Source: Paraphoma chrysanthemicola
Lineage: Eukaryota > Ascomycota > Dothideomycetes > Pleosporales > Phaeosphaeriaceae
DNA length: 64,000 nt
NCBI GenBank assembly: GCA_020744225.1
Contig: JAGMWG010000023.1
Span: 1-64,000, forward strand
Direction: 5' to 3'
Made by a program: the position numbers and the translations under genes. Position 1 is the stretch's first letter. Every line of letters starts with the position of its first letter. Of the stretch, positions 31,876-43,576 are shown piece after piece. A model generated the notes under the pieces. It saw only the letters and a list, made by a program, of their open reading frames with translations. It made no database searches and was not told where the DNA came from.

Positions 31876-33050
31876 ATGGCTTCACCACGTGCGTGACCTT
31901 CCCGCTCGTACCATACTTTTCGCTGACAAGTCGCAGAGAAGATCCGCACCAAGTTAACAGACGTGTTGAAGATCCAGCACCCTGTCATGCTCGCGGGCAT
32001 GAACGTGGCTGCCGGACCCAAGCTCGCCGCTGCCGTCACTAATGCTGGTGGCATCGGTGTGCTTGGTGGCATTGGCTACACTCCCGACATGCTCCGCGAG
32101 CAGATTGCTGAGCTCAAGGGCTATCTGAACGACCAGAGCGCACCATTTGGCATTGATCTGCTCCTTCCCCAGGTCGGCGGCAGCGCACGCAAGACCAAGT
32201 ATGACGACCCCAATGCAGGCGCCCTGCTCCGTGCTGACAGTAGTCCAGCTACGACTACACCAAGGGCAAGCTGCCCGAGCTCATCGACATTATCATCGAC
32301 TCCGGCGCCAAGCTCTTCGTGTGTGCCGTCGGTGTGCCGCCCAAGGCTGTCGTCGAGAAGCTGCACAAGGCCGGCATTCTCTACATGAACATGATCGGAC
32401 ATCCCAAGCACATCAAGAAGTGCCTCGACCTTGGCGTCGACATCATTTGCGCGCAGGGTGGTGAGGGCGGCGGCCACACGGGGGATGTACCCACATCCAT
32501 CTTCATTCCCGCAGCTGTCAAGATGGTCCAAGGCCACAAGTCGCCGCTCACGGGCGAAGACGTCATGATTGTCGCGGCCGGCGGCATGTACAACGGCCAG
32601 TCGCTGGCTGCCATGCTGACCTTCGGTGCTGTGGGCGTCTGGGTGGGCACACGCTTCGTCCTGTCGGAGGAGGCTGGCGCGCCCAGGGCTCACCAAGAGG
32701 CCGTCCAAACAGCCGGATGGGACGACAATGTTCGTACCATCATATTCACCGGCCGTCCCCTGCGCGTCCGCACCAACCCATACATCCAAAATTGGGAGGA
32801 GAACAGGGCACAGGAGATCAAGGAGCTCACAAGCAAGGGTATATTGCCTGTTGAGCACGATTTAGAGAAACTGGGCGACGATCTTGACGATGAGACCATG
32901 GACAGCGCGAGGCCGTTCTTGATGGGTAAGGTCGCTGCTGTAGTGAACGAGAAGAAGAACGCACGGGAAATCGTTGATGAGTTTGTAAATGATGCTGTTC
33001 AATGGCTGCAGGTCGGGAACTCATTCATTGTCTCCAAGTCGAAGCTATAG
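31876..33050 (+). CDS. Nitronate monooxygenase (2-nitropropane dioxygenase family)
   Basis: FMN enzyme that oxidises nitronates such as propionate 3-nitronate to aldehydes or keto acids plus nitrite. Exons 31876-31888, 31937-32198 and 32249-33050 give 358 aa. The TIM-barrel motifs are all present: HPVMLAGMNVAAGPKLAAAV at the start, GGIGVLGG, the phosphate-binding GGEGGGHTG, and AAGGMYNGQSLAAML. The catalytic His of class I enzymes is probably the one in GGHTG. The intron at 32199 must be removed to avoid losing YDYTKGKLPELI. No sign of damage. Confidence 0.92.
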
Positions 33051-33466
33051 ATGTAACAGTTGTAAACGTTTCTCCGAAAGCCTGACCACGCAATAGCAGC
33101 TTCAGTAAAGTGATTTGAAAGTATCCGACACGTTCCCCACAAATATCCATGGAATCAAACAGGGGAGGCACTGGTCGCACGTGCTACAGCACTGGCTGGT
33201 CGGGATCACTGATACATAATACGAGAATTGCATGGAGGCCGAAGAAGTTTGATTAGAATACTATGACTATGTGAGTGAGTGTCCGAGCCTTTCTACCAGT
33301 ACCCACCCAAGTCCTGAACACCGATATGAAACACATAACGAGAAGAGATCCTCGACATGCTGCTACCATGCCGCAATCTATTATTATTTCTCAAGAAGCG
33401 AATGGGGGCGTTCGATCGCATGTTGCCCTCTTCTTGCCCTCTTCAACTCCTGTCATTCGCTCATGG
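33051..33466. other. Intergenic, convergent ends
   Basis: 3' flanks of two converging genes; nothing seen. The housekeeping block to the left ends here. Confidence 0.5.
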
Positions 33467-34027
33467 TCACCAGGTCAAGTACAGCCCACTAAGAGATGCA
33501 CTCCATGTGACTTCGTCCGTCTCGCCAGTTGGCACAACCTCAAATCCAGCACTCGAACCCTTCTTCGGGCATGCGAATGTGGCGGGTCCGTACACAATAT
33601 CTCCATTTCCGCCTTTGTACAAGCTGAATCGTCCCAGATCCAGATTGCGTTGGTTTCCTGGTGGTCCCCATGCAGCAACATTATGCTCGGGTGCAGGCTG
33701 TAAGGAGCTGAAAATGTTGACTTGCTTTGAACCGCCCAGCTTCACAGCGTTGTCATTGCCGTCGAGGAAGAAGCGGAGATAACAAGTTGTAGCTGGGATT
33801 TCGAAGTCGGGTTTAAATGTGACAAGAGTAGTAATATCTCCACGATTGGTCTTCGTCGCGCTGCCCGTGGCAACGTTGTATGTGATAGCGCCGTTGCTGC
33901 CGTCGAATTGAGATATCACTGATGGTTTGAGGATATTGGATAGAGGTGGCCAGCGGGCTTGAAGCGATGCCGGGGCTGCAGCCACGAGAGAAAGTAGAGA
34001 TGCAGCTGTGATAGATGTGAAGAGCAT
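33467..34027 (-). CDS. Secreted But2-like protein
   Basis: Single exon, 186 aa. Residues 1-17 form a signal peptide (MLFTSITAASLLSLVAAAPA). The mature part has alternating hydrophobic strands, with CYLRFFLDGNDNA near residue 80 and a C-terminal FACPKKGSSAGFEVVP region. Two Cys residues probably pair. The pattern recalls the But2 C-terminal domain common in secreted fungal proteins of unknown role, and some similar proteins are released during plant infection. No catalytic motif is visible, so neither enzyme nor effector activity can be claimed. Confidence 0.75.
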   Translation of the reverse strand: MLFTSITAASLLSLVAAAPASLQARWPPLSNILKPSVISQFDGSNGAITYNVATGSATKTNRGDITTLVTFKPDFEIPATTCYLRFFLDGNDNAVKLGGSKQVNIFSSLQPAPEHNVAAWGPPGNQRNLDLGRFSLYKGGNGDIVYGPATFACPKKGSSAGFEVVPTGETDEVTWSASLSGLYLTW

Positions 34028-35148
34028 GGCGAATGGTTGGCCGTGAGTTTAATGGAGAGTTCCGCTCTGAAGAACTTGGCTTTGTGTGTAGACTTGATCG
34101 AGTTTTACAGTGGAAGTGTGACCGATGTCGTAACGAAGTTGATTGCTTGATGATCTGATAGTGTGCTTTCTTGCTGCATTTCTCAAGCTTATATATGTCA
34201 GGTCGCTCATTTCGTAGCCTTGTGCCTCTTCCGAAATCATTCAGCTATCTCGTAAACACACAAAAGATCTTTCACTGCGCCACCACTCTGCCTCAGCCTG
34301 TACATGAGATAGAATCTACGTAGTAATACGATCTCGTAAATCTCGTAAAGACAGGAGCGTACAAAACCACAGACTATCTTTAGCCTGGGCCCAGTGCTCT
34401 TCGTGGAGGCTTCGTTGACTTCGCCAAGCTTGGCATCATCCAGCCAAGTTCCGTCTCAGTTTTAACCCGGAGGAACCAATCGGAAACGGCAAGGTGTTAA
34501 TCAGTATATTTGGTGGGCTGAGGGCGCAAGCGAGATGTGGCGCTATCCGATCGTGTTGTGTGGAGAGAGGTCTCGTGCGGCTGTACACCTGGCTTGGAGC
34601 TGAAAGCTAGCACTGCAGCTGGAAGAACTGAGCGGTAACCCCAGGACTGAGTTAGTCTAGGGCACCAACTCTCATTCAAGGTCCAAGTTAAGTCTGAACA
34701 GTTCCGTCGAAGCTGATACTCTTCGTCGGATGTGATAGCCTGCATGCCGCGACCAATTGGGCTGGTCGGATGGTTGCTGACCCAGTAAGTCACATGGCGC
34801 TGACCAGAGAACCCAACGCACTGTCATTCCATGTAAGCGATGAGCTGTTATAAAATCTTAATTGGTCTCAAACAAGAACATAGTTCGACCACAGCATGTG
34901 ATGAGAGGAAGTCGATTATACAGAGGTTAGGACACATCGGACATGCCATGCGCAAGTTCCACGCTGGTAGCGGCTGTGTTCGTATCAAAAAGAATCTTTA
35001 TCGTGTTCCACAGTGATTATTTGCCCTATATCAGTGTATTCTCGAATTATCTATGCTCCTCACGCTCTATCCGGTGGTTTGAACGTGTAATGATGCCCTT
35101 TATTCCGCCCAGCTTCATGAACCACTATACCCCGGAACCGAAGAAGTA
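34028..35148. other. Intergenic, 1.1 kb
   Basis: Promoter side of the secreted-protein gene and 3' side of the permease gene, both on the minus strand. No gene seen. Confidence 0.45.
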
Positions 35149-37640
35149 TCACCGCAGATGTGCATCGACCTCGACAATAGGACCGGTGTATGATTTTCGC
35201 GCGAAGATGAAGTAGTAGGCCATGCTGAATAAAGTGACAGTTCCTGTCACCAACACAGCCCAATTCATGGATGCCGGAGTCGGATGATTTACTGATGGCC
35301 AACAAGAGAAAAAAATGATGAGGAGCAGGTAGCAGACCGCAACGACATTGTTTGCCACTCCTAGCGCACCCTTGAGTTTCCAAGGTCCCCATTTCAGGCT
35401 TCGATCATAGAATTCATCGACCTGGCCGGCGGCGAAAATTGTCATGGAGGTATCGGGCTTGTCCAAGTCACCGCGGAGTCGTCTCCAAAGTAGCAAGCCG
35501 ATTGCAAGAAGGTACGAGAGATAGAACCCTTGTAGAACCATGGAGATGGTCCCATTGAATGCAGTAGTATTGACGATGTTGATGAGGGCGAGCAAGGCGG
35601 AGCAAATCGTCACAGTCAGGATCGCAACGATAGGTATCGTGGTATGCTTGTCAATCTACGACTCTGTTAGGAAATGGAGTCAGCCGCATGGCAACGAGAA
35701 CATACTATACTCAAAGATTTGTAGAACGGAAGTCCCCGATCTCGAGCAAATGACCTATCAACCCACATGATGAAATTAGTCGAGTCCTGGAATTACATGG
35801 AGTGGTTTCTCTTGAGGATGTGCGGATCTAGGCTGAATGAAACGACCCAACATACCCTATGTGTGTCAGTAATGCCATGGACGAAGAATCAGAACAGAGT
35901 GGCCGTTTTGCCTTGCCATCAAACTGATTGATATCGAAAAGTTATTCGACCCATGATATCATTCAAATGTGCTCGTAGGCTGGCTATCACTGAGTTCTAG
36001 GAGTAAACTCACAAGTCATGCGAGACGCGGCAGCAAGGCAGCCCATCGCGCTGCAAAATTCGAGCAGTATGATTATGCTGACCATCACTGTCGCACCAGC
36101 CTTTGAGCCAACAGCAGTACGGAAAATGCGGATGAATGCTGCAGTTGGGGCACTCGCATCGTTAAGTAATCCCTGGATATCTTGGGCGCTGAACAATACT
36201 GCAAGAAGCATGCCCATAGCTAAAGAACCATTGATGACCAGACTAAGTAGCATCGACTTGGGAACGTGAGTGCTGGCCTTCTTGACTTCTTCGGACATCT
36301 TTTACATCAGTTTGATATACCCACGCTACAATGTTCGTACTCACATGTACAACAGAGTCAGTGCCGACAAACGCAAGCGCGTTGCCTTGTAGGCCAACAA
36401 AGAACGCTAACGCGTGGTTCGACCAACGGCCTTCATTGTTGAAAGTTGTAAAGACAACTCTGGCTGAGTTGTAAGAGCCCGATAGGTAAACCAGGGGCAC
36501 TAAAATCCCGAAAAAACCAAGGACATGAACAACAAGCACGAACACTTCTATAGTCGGTAGAGCTCCACTGATAAAGACGTTGATGAAAACGCACAGGAGC
36601 AAAACGGCCCATAGAAGAAGTGTTCCATGCCAACCAGCCCGCTGATAGCTCGAGTTGGTATCGTTCAAACTTACGAGCTGTAGCACGAGGTCTGCAACGA
36701 AGTAGCATACTGATGTGAGTGCTGCTATCCATCCAATCACTGTCATCCAGCCTAGTGTTTTCAGCAGTGCAATTGAAGGCTGTCCATTTGTAACTCACCA
36801 GTGACGTAACTGAAGAACCTTTTGTTGGCACGAGGGGCTAAAAGCGACACCCAGTGGTACTGGCCACCAGACGTTGGGACAGCACTTGCTAACTCGCCAA
36901 TGCAGGTGAATACTGAAAGGTTTCCAATAAATATCAATGTGAATCCGTAAATAAGTCCAGCGGGTCCGCCACTAAAGCATTTAGACGGATCTGGGGAGCA
37001 GAATGACGCATGAAACTCACTTCTGAAATCCAATGGCAAAGATACTGGTGGAGGTCAGATTGTGAAGCTCTTGAGATGATAGCAGACTCACACCAGTAGA
37101 CTCTCCCAGGTACACACTAAAGGTAGAGGAACGAAGTCAGCGTCGTCGTCAGAGTCGAAGTGTCTACTTAGTGTGCCTTGAGGGGAATACCCCTCGCAAG
37201 GTGTTTAAAAAGTATAGTAGCATGTTGTGAAAGACGTACTATACATTGTTAGTGATAATTCTTTGGGGCGCGAGTAACATGCCTGGGGCTTGATCGTGAA
37301 GGCATGGATGCTGAGACGGGAGGAGGAGATAATGTGCTTGGTAAGTGGCTCAGTATCCTGAACTCCGAAGCCAACAAAACACTTTGTAATGGGAAGTTGT
37401 TACCTGAGACCACATGACAAACCTGTCATGCTCACCAAACCGAAGCGCCGCTACAGAGGTCAGGTAGTGAACTAGTCATTGAGCAAATTGACCTACTTTG
37501 AGGACCTGTGTTTTTCCTACCCTTGCCAATTCAAGCCGATCCCTGTCAAAGTCCCGGGCCTTCGATTCCGAGATCGAATCCCTGCCCTTGTGTTGGAAGG
37601 CATTGTCGTCAAAGTTCTGTAGATCGACACTCTTCTCCAT
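35149..37640 (-). CDS. APC-family permease (GABA/choline type), possibly damaged
   Basis: Nine exon blocks on the minus strand recover a full amino-acid/choline permease of about 12 helices. The head starts MEKSVDLQNFDDNAF at 37640, then RRFGLVSMTGLSC, CTWESLLV, IFAIGFQNGGPAGLIYGFT, GELASAVPTSGGQYHWVSLL, GWMTVIGWIAALTSVCYFV, MSEEVKKASTHVPKSML, FARDRGLPFYKSL and IDKHTTIPIVAILTVTICS. Most introns are 46-50 nt and join cleanly. Two do not: between 37404 and 37116 (287 nt) and between 36013 and 35754 (258 nt) the best splice sites leave the frame off by one. In the first, an upstream acceptor restores the frame but adds about 15 polar residues in a helix. Either I have missed small exons or the gene has two indels. 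Would act in the plasma membrane. Confidence 0.75.
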
Positions 37641-39329
37641 CGAGGGAACGTTGTAGGTATCTAAAAGGTAGGACTGGAAAATAAGGGTAGTTAATGGCGT
37701 CTATGCAGATGATCTCTAGCACAAACTCAGGTGCAAGTGGCCCGGGAAGTAAAGACGTATAAGTGGAAAGAGACTGTGGTACGGCGCATGTGTTGCAATT
37801 CCAACTTGTTATTTATCCCTTCGAGAGCTAGGTGCGCCGGCAAAGACGGTAACAATCGGCTAGGAGGTGGCGTTCGGCATGGCTTGGATGCAATGGGAAG
37901 GAACAAACACTAGTCCACTACTGCAGCTAATTGAGGCAGCAGTAGGCTCCTCACAGTGACGGTGGGTCTCTACAGATTGCACTGCATTTGCGGGCATAGA
38001 AAATCGTGGAGAAGGACGCGATGATTGGATGTCGAAGTTGCACGACTAAGACGCGACCAATGCAGCAACCGATGGCATGCATCCGGGCAGATCCCTTGCT
38101 CTCAGCTGTCTTTCTTGATTCCCAGGTCGTCTCGCATAAAAGGCGAATTGTATGAGTAGGGGCTTAGCAAGCAAGCGCTGCTGCCGTGCCTAGTTACGTC
38201 CGTTGGTTGTCTACGGCGTTCGTGGCTGGTTCATGAGATTTGGGGCGTGGCAGCGCATCTTGCAGTGTTCGACTACCAAGGGCCGTGGGACGGATGCATG
38301 TTACTGGAGGTGGTACGGACGTCTAGTGGCAGCATGGCGTTGTTGAATGGAAGGCACGCTGACCGAAACTGGGACAAGGGTTTGATGAGGACAACAACGG
38401 CTGTCATACCGTCTTCAACAGGAGCTGTGACCTCTTTGCAGTATTGTGGTAGTACAAAGCGTGACGAGTTCTGGTCAGTTGCGGTGGTTGGGAAGCATGA
38501 AGGGTCAAAGGCCCGCTTGACGTTGTGTGACATCGACGTACGCCAGGAGTCCTCATGTTGGTGGTCGGCCCACGTGGGTATCTACAGTACTGCATCCTGC
38601 AGTTTAATTTCGCAGCCATGGGACAGTAGCGAACAGCGATAGCGAACAGAGATTGAGGTCGACATGCACTCAGATTCGCATATTTCGGAACGTCTTGGCA
38701 GCGAACGACGAACCATGGCACTTTTGCAAATCATGGCATCTTGATCTGCCCAAGGGTATTATCCATGACCGATTAGGTGGTCTCTCTCGAATCATCATCA
38801 TTCCTATTAACCCTAGATTGCACGTGTGTTGCACCTTTCTCCACGGCACCGATGCGCTTATAGTCTTGAAGTGGGCAGTCAAATGCTCACGAGCTCCTCT
38901 ATGTAGCGAGTATTGCTCCTTGCATGAACTCGAGACACCTGTGGGTTAATTGGATCTGATCTGGATACTCATGAGTTATATTCGGCGAGTGTCGCGTATT
39001 AGGAGAGCGTTGTCTCGAGACAAGTCTCAAAATATTCGACGGCCCTCGAACAGCACAGGGCTCATCGAGTCTATCCTACAACGAAAAATAGAGGACAAGG
39101 TATGGTAGGTCCCGAGTTATCTACTCAGTTGGTCAAGCTATAGCATGATTCCGCTGCGGGTTAGCCGCACTGACCAGTCACATAATCAAGTACTTCGATG
39201 GAGTGTATCAAATGTGTATGTCCTGTCCCTCTGAACCCTTGTCTCATGGGCAGTGCAGAAGTATGGAGGGAAATGGAAGCCGATTTTCTCATATCAAATG
39301 GCTCATGAACCACGTGTCTATACGCCTTT
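37641..39329. other. Intergenic, 1.7 kb
   Basis: Largest gene-free stretch on this side of the tRNA cluster. Short overlapping frames exist on both strands but none shows protein-like sequence or splice support. Base composition is ordinary, with no RIP signature. Confidence 0.45.
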
Positions 39330-40796
39330 TTAACCACCGCCTATTTCTATACTTTTGCTCTCTGCATCCTCCCACTTAGCACTCACCACAGTGGTCTTGA
39401 GTATCTTTGAGTGACTACCCGTACTATCTGTATCCCACTTCCTATCGTCAGCTTCGCTACGTCCCAGAGCCACTATCTCTACCCCCATCTCTCCATCCGG
39501 TCGTCTTGGTCCGCCAGGTAGCCCGGAGGCTGAATTTGCGTGCGTCGTTCTTTCGTGTGAGAGCATGGGAAGGAAGCGCTTCATTCGATGCTCGCCCTGG
39601 GATTCTTGACCCTGACTCTGCTTTTGGGTCCGTTTCTCGCCACTGCGAGAACTGCTGAGCTGATATGAGCCGCTTTTGCTTTGACCGTATCCAAACTCTG
39701 AAGGCGTGCCACGGCGTCGTAGCTCATCAGAGCCGTAGAGACCGGAAGGGAGCGATTCGAGAAGTGGCCGGAGGTATGGGATGCATGATGTAATGATGGA
39801 AATGCACTCGACGATCTGAGCGGTTAGAGTCCATTTCCACAGATCCCGTGTCGCATCGTGTGAGTCAAAACCATCGAGGTAGGCCAGTTGAATGGCGGTC
39901 GCGATGATGTCGCTGTTAGGAATTAAATTGGGCGGCGAAGACTCGGGCGGATAGCTTACAGTGATCGTGTGCCAAAAAACACTAATATGGTAATCTTTTT
40001 GCCCAAGCTCATCTGCAAGATCACAATCACATGTACCGGGAATAAGATGAGGGCGAGGTCTGTCAAAATATTAAGGATGCCCATACTGAGCCAAAAGGAA
40101 TTCTCCACCCGGTCAGCGGAGCAGTGACATCGAGATCCTTCGACAAGGATTGGACATACCAGGTTGAGACATTGGTTTTGTCGCTCGATGAAGCGCCATG
40201 GCTCTGAAGAACCACATTGAAAGCAGATGACGAATATGGAAACAAGACCCCAGAGCGCGATAGTGATGGTGAGCCCGACACCAAGATGTCTATGCAGGTT
40301 CAACTCCGTCAACATCATCAACAGAGAGATGATGGAAAGCTTTGCGCAGACGAGTGTTGTAATGTAAAGTAGCTTGTTTGCATATTCTGCCTATGTATCG
40401 ATCAGAACTAGTCATAACGAAAGGATCATTCAAAGCCGACCTTTTGGTATGCTTCAACCTGACTGGACGTCAATGTTGACAGGCTGCGCCCGAGGCCGTT
40501 GACCGTTTGAAGAGTGACAGCAATGCCAGATGCAATGCTCACAGTCTTTAGCCATGCGCGTCAGTAAGCCTAAAGTGTTGCACCTATTTAGTTGAAGTTT
40601 TGCTCACCAAAGCTGCCACAACAAAAGCATCGTCAATGCCAATATTCCTCTGAAGCGCACGCTTCGTGATCAGCCTCGTCAGCACCGCCAATGTGGACGT
40701 AATGAGTAGAATCCAGGTGACCACATTAACAAATGGTCCAAGATTGTCGCTCGATCCTGGCTGCCGTTCACTGATGTAGTGCGGTGGTGCGTTCAT
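39330..40796 (-). CDS. Fungal rhodopsin-like (Pth11-related) membrane protein
   Basis: Five exons (40608-40796, 40441-40545, 40160-40390, 39960-40102, 39330-39912) with introns of 62, 50, 57 and 47 nt give 416 aa. The 57-nt intron keeps the frame, so unspliced mRNA would still be readable. Seven hydrophobic helices occupy residues about 22-280, then a 135-residue Ser/Arg/Gly-rich cytosolic tail. Motifs of the fungal rhodopsin-like domain are present: GIDDAFVVAAL after helix 1, a long second loop with Cys, FWLSMGILNILTDLALILFP, and IQLAYLDGFD with W-x-W before the last helices. It lacks a retinal-binding Lys motif. Relatives include Pth11-type receptors that sense surfaces or hosts. Ligand unknown. 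Confidence 0.85.
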
Positions 40797-41683
40797 TGCA
40801 TTATCTGAACCACTTCGAAAGCGTATCAGGGAGGTTCTCCGTGACTGTTAAGATCTGTTCAACACATCAAATGCGAGTAATCTATGCAGACCAACCAAGC
40901 AATGACCGAAGCGTTTGCACACACCACTGGCATTACATGGCGGATACACAGAAATGTAAGGTTCCCTCAGTGGATCAATGAACAGCACGGAAAAAGTCAA
41001 AGTCCGCCCTAGATTCACGGGCAAGACAACACGGAGCTGAACGCGACCCAACGCACATTGTAAGCTAGGGATTTCGAAATTGATGAGCCCGGAGACCAAA
41101 GCATCCGGTCGTGCGTCGTTGCGCAAACACGAAGACGGAAGCGCGCTAGGCTCCAACCACCACCGATCAGTAGTACAGGATCCTGATACAGATCTGTGGT
41201 GTAACAACACCGCTGGCCTGTAGCTTGCCAGATCGCCTTTGCCACCCGGAATCATATTAAAATCAACAAACGCGCACCCAAGGTGGCGCAGAGTGGTGTC
41301 ACGACAACATATGGAGACGGTCACAATGGGCGTCTCGCTACCGCAGTACTACACCAGGCAGCACATATCGGGGAAACTGACTGGTCCTGAATTATATGAG
41401 GCGCCATCGGCAAAGGACCCCAGTATTGCACGGTGGTCAGCCCAAAGGGCGGTGTGGCAAGGTGAATGCAGTGGCCCATACCAAGCCGGGTTGGCGGCCG
41501 GTTTATAGAACCCAGAAAGGAGATTTGAAGAAAAGTACGAGAAGCACAATAGTCTCATTTGATCTAGCTGAGGCTCCATATCATTCTATCTGGAAAGAGG
41601 ATATTGTAGACATCGTTTGGCGTTGACATGACGTTGCCAGTTGCAGCTGCAAAGAGAGCGTCCACGCCCAGGTCACTGGACTT
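40797..41683. other. Intergenic, 890 bp
   Basis: Promoter side of the receptor gene. No convincing open frame or repeat. Confidence 0.45.
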
Positions 41684-41938
41684 CTAGACGATAGTAGACG
41701 GATCCTTGATTTCCTTTTCAACCTTGGGTATAGCTCGGGTTGATATATTGATATCCGACGTTTTCAACAGAGGCTTGATACCAGCCTTGACAATGATGCG
41801 CGCATCGATAGGGGCCGGATTGCGGATGACTTCGTGGACATTGGGAATGTCTCTTGCCTGAAATTTTGAAGGAGTAGGGATGGCGATCACGCTTGCAGCG
41901 AGCGTTAACAGTGTCGTCGTAATGGCGGCGAAAAGCAT
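41684..41938 (-). CDS. Small secreted protein with two internal repeats
   Basis: Single exon, 84 aa, start ATG 41938. Residues 1-20 are a clear signal peptide (MLFAAITTTLLTLAASVIA). The mature 64 residues have no Cys. Two related segments can be aligned: RDIPNVHEVIRNPAPI near residue 29 and RAIPKVEKEIKDPSTI at the C-terminus, sharing R-x-I-P-x-V-x3-I-x2-P-x2-I. There is no dibasic Kex2 site. It lies 617 bp downstream of a UstYa-type oxidase on the same strand. Because UstYa enzymes modify secreted repeat peptides in some fungal RiPP pathways, a precursor role is conceivable, but it lacks Tyr cores and processing sites. It may simply be a small effector-like protein. Confidence 0.65.
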   Translation of the reverse strand: MLFAAITTTLLTLAASVIAIPTPSKFQARDIPNVHEVIRNPAPIDARIIVKAGIKPLLKTSDINISTRAIPKVEKEIKDPSTIV

Positions 41939-42554
41939 TTTGGTTGAAGACTACCGGGTTTTGATACTGTCTATGATATTAGATTGCTTGTCGAGAACAC
42001 AGGGTGGTCTCGCACTAACCTCGTCTTTTTGGTAGAGACAATCTTAGAACTAAGTGGTATCATGATCGTTTGACTTTCGTCGTCCTCATATAGGAGTGTA
42101 TGCCGACATTTCACGTTACTGCGGCCTCGGAACCAGAAGTTTTCAGACATCTTTAGCGCCAGTGACATTGACCGCTACTGCAGATACGACGATTGGGATC
42201 ATTCTCGTTCCGAACGGAGTGACACGCCTGTTGTACAAAGACCAGAGTCGTTGTTTCCGGCAAGGGATAGCCGCAGTCGTGGGTAACTGTCTCAAATTGG
42301 CCTTCGCCATTGCGAAATTGGTGAATTGGTGACGAGGCTCATCATTTTCATTAAGTGTCGTACGCTCCGATAGTAGATGATGATAGTCAATTGGTATTTT
42401 GAGCTTGTCTAGCTCACATGGCCGGTGCAGATGGAACAATGTTGGCATACCACATGCTGCAATACGACTACGACCCTGTCGATTTGCTTGAGTCTTCCCG
42501 GCCTGCACGAAAAGCCCTTCTGCCCGGCACCCTCGGCATCCCTGAAGATGCGGT
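41939..42554. other. Intergenic, 616 bp
   Basis: Between the UstYa-type gene's stop and the small secreted protein's start, same strand. It should hold the latter's promoter. Confidence 0.45.
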
Positions 42555-43576
42555 CTAAAAGACTATCACAGGCTCACTGGTTTCAACTACTTCGTACGTA
42601 TCTTGATGCCCGTGATACTCGAAGTATGCTTGCTGGAAGTCGTAATATGGGGAGTCTGGTGGACAATGCGCAAACAATTCCAGCGTATTGGTGGCCTCAC
42701 GATAGTCGTCCCACTTGTAACAAGCATGCCGTTTTGGTTCTAGAGCCCACTCAATCATCTGGCTCCAGTCACGGCACTGTCGAACCTGACCGTCACCAAC
42801 GTGATGATCACTTGGCGACGGCATCGGTGTATCATCGGCCATACACATAATGTCTTGTCGAAGACCATCCAAGCAGTGGTAAATATGGTGAAGACTGAAA
42901 GTTTGATTCTCTTCCTTATGTTTGGACACGATAGCTTTTCGAATGAGCTTCTGGGTTTTTTGTTAGCGACCGACTTTGACATGTAAAGAATCGAACCTAC
43001 CAAGCAATGTAAATCGTGAATGCCTTTCAGATAGTAGACACTACGCTCTGTGTCCCAGGGAAAGCGTGTTGTAGGCGGAAGACCGGCTCCCTCAACATAC
43101 TTGTCATCAAGGGCAACAGCAATCGGATTCGTGTCGATCGAGTCCCATGCTGCACTCATGACAGTATCACTCACGTTGGGATTCCAGAAGTCGGTCATTG
43201 CGTGATACGCAGTTAGTTTGCTGAATGTAAGCCCACCTTACAAGTGTCAGCCGCGGCCTCGAGGCTAAGTCGACCGGAAATCCATGTCCTAGACTCTCTT
43301 GGGGGAATAGATGAAGAAAGTCAGATTGAGCTTACTGAACGCCGTCTTCGCACCATTCTGCGCGACGCGCATTTTTGCGTTTTCCATTACCAGGAGGATG
43401 TTCGCGGAGAAAGAGAGAAGCATGATGGAGAGATACAACACAAAGCTTCGCGTGTTTGTGGGTATGATATTTATGTCATTCCCATTCCACGCAGTCTCGT
43501 CTTTCTCTTCGAGCTGTGACTGCAAGGCTTCTTGTTCGTCTCGACTCAGTGGTTGATATTGTGGAGGCCTGTCCAT
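42555..43576 (-). CDS. UstYa-family (DUF3328) oxidase-like protein
   Basis: Exons 43336-43576, 43001-43236 and 42555-42950 (introns 99 and 50 nt) give 290 aa. A cytosolic head (MDRPPQYQPLSRDEQEALQS) is followed by one membrane helix at about residues 45-68 (FVLYLSIMLLSFSANILLVM). The lumenal domain has both hallmark HxxHC motifs: HDLHC at 154-158 and HIYHC at 181-185. These ligate copper in the proposed mechanism. UstYa-type proteins carry out oxidative cyclisation in ustiloxin, cyclochlorotine, victorin and related pathways. No peptidase, methyltransferase or synthase is near, so this is an isolated member unless the small secreted protein next door is its substrate. Confidence 0.88.

Noticed and set aside
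32121..32858. 245-codon open frame opposite the nitronate monooxygenase
   Set aside because: The plus strand carries the full conserved enzyme; the antisense frame follows from C-biased third positions.
42985..43005. B-box-like GGTTCGATTC on the minus strand
   Set aside because: It lies in the second intron of the UstYa-type gene and has no tRNA structure around it.
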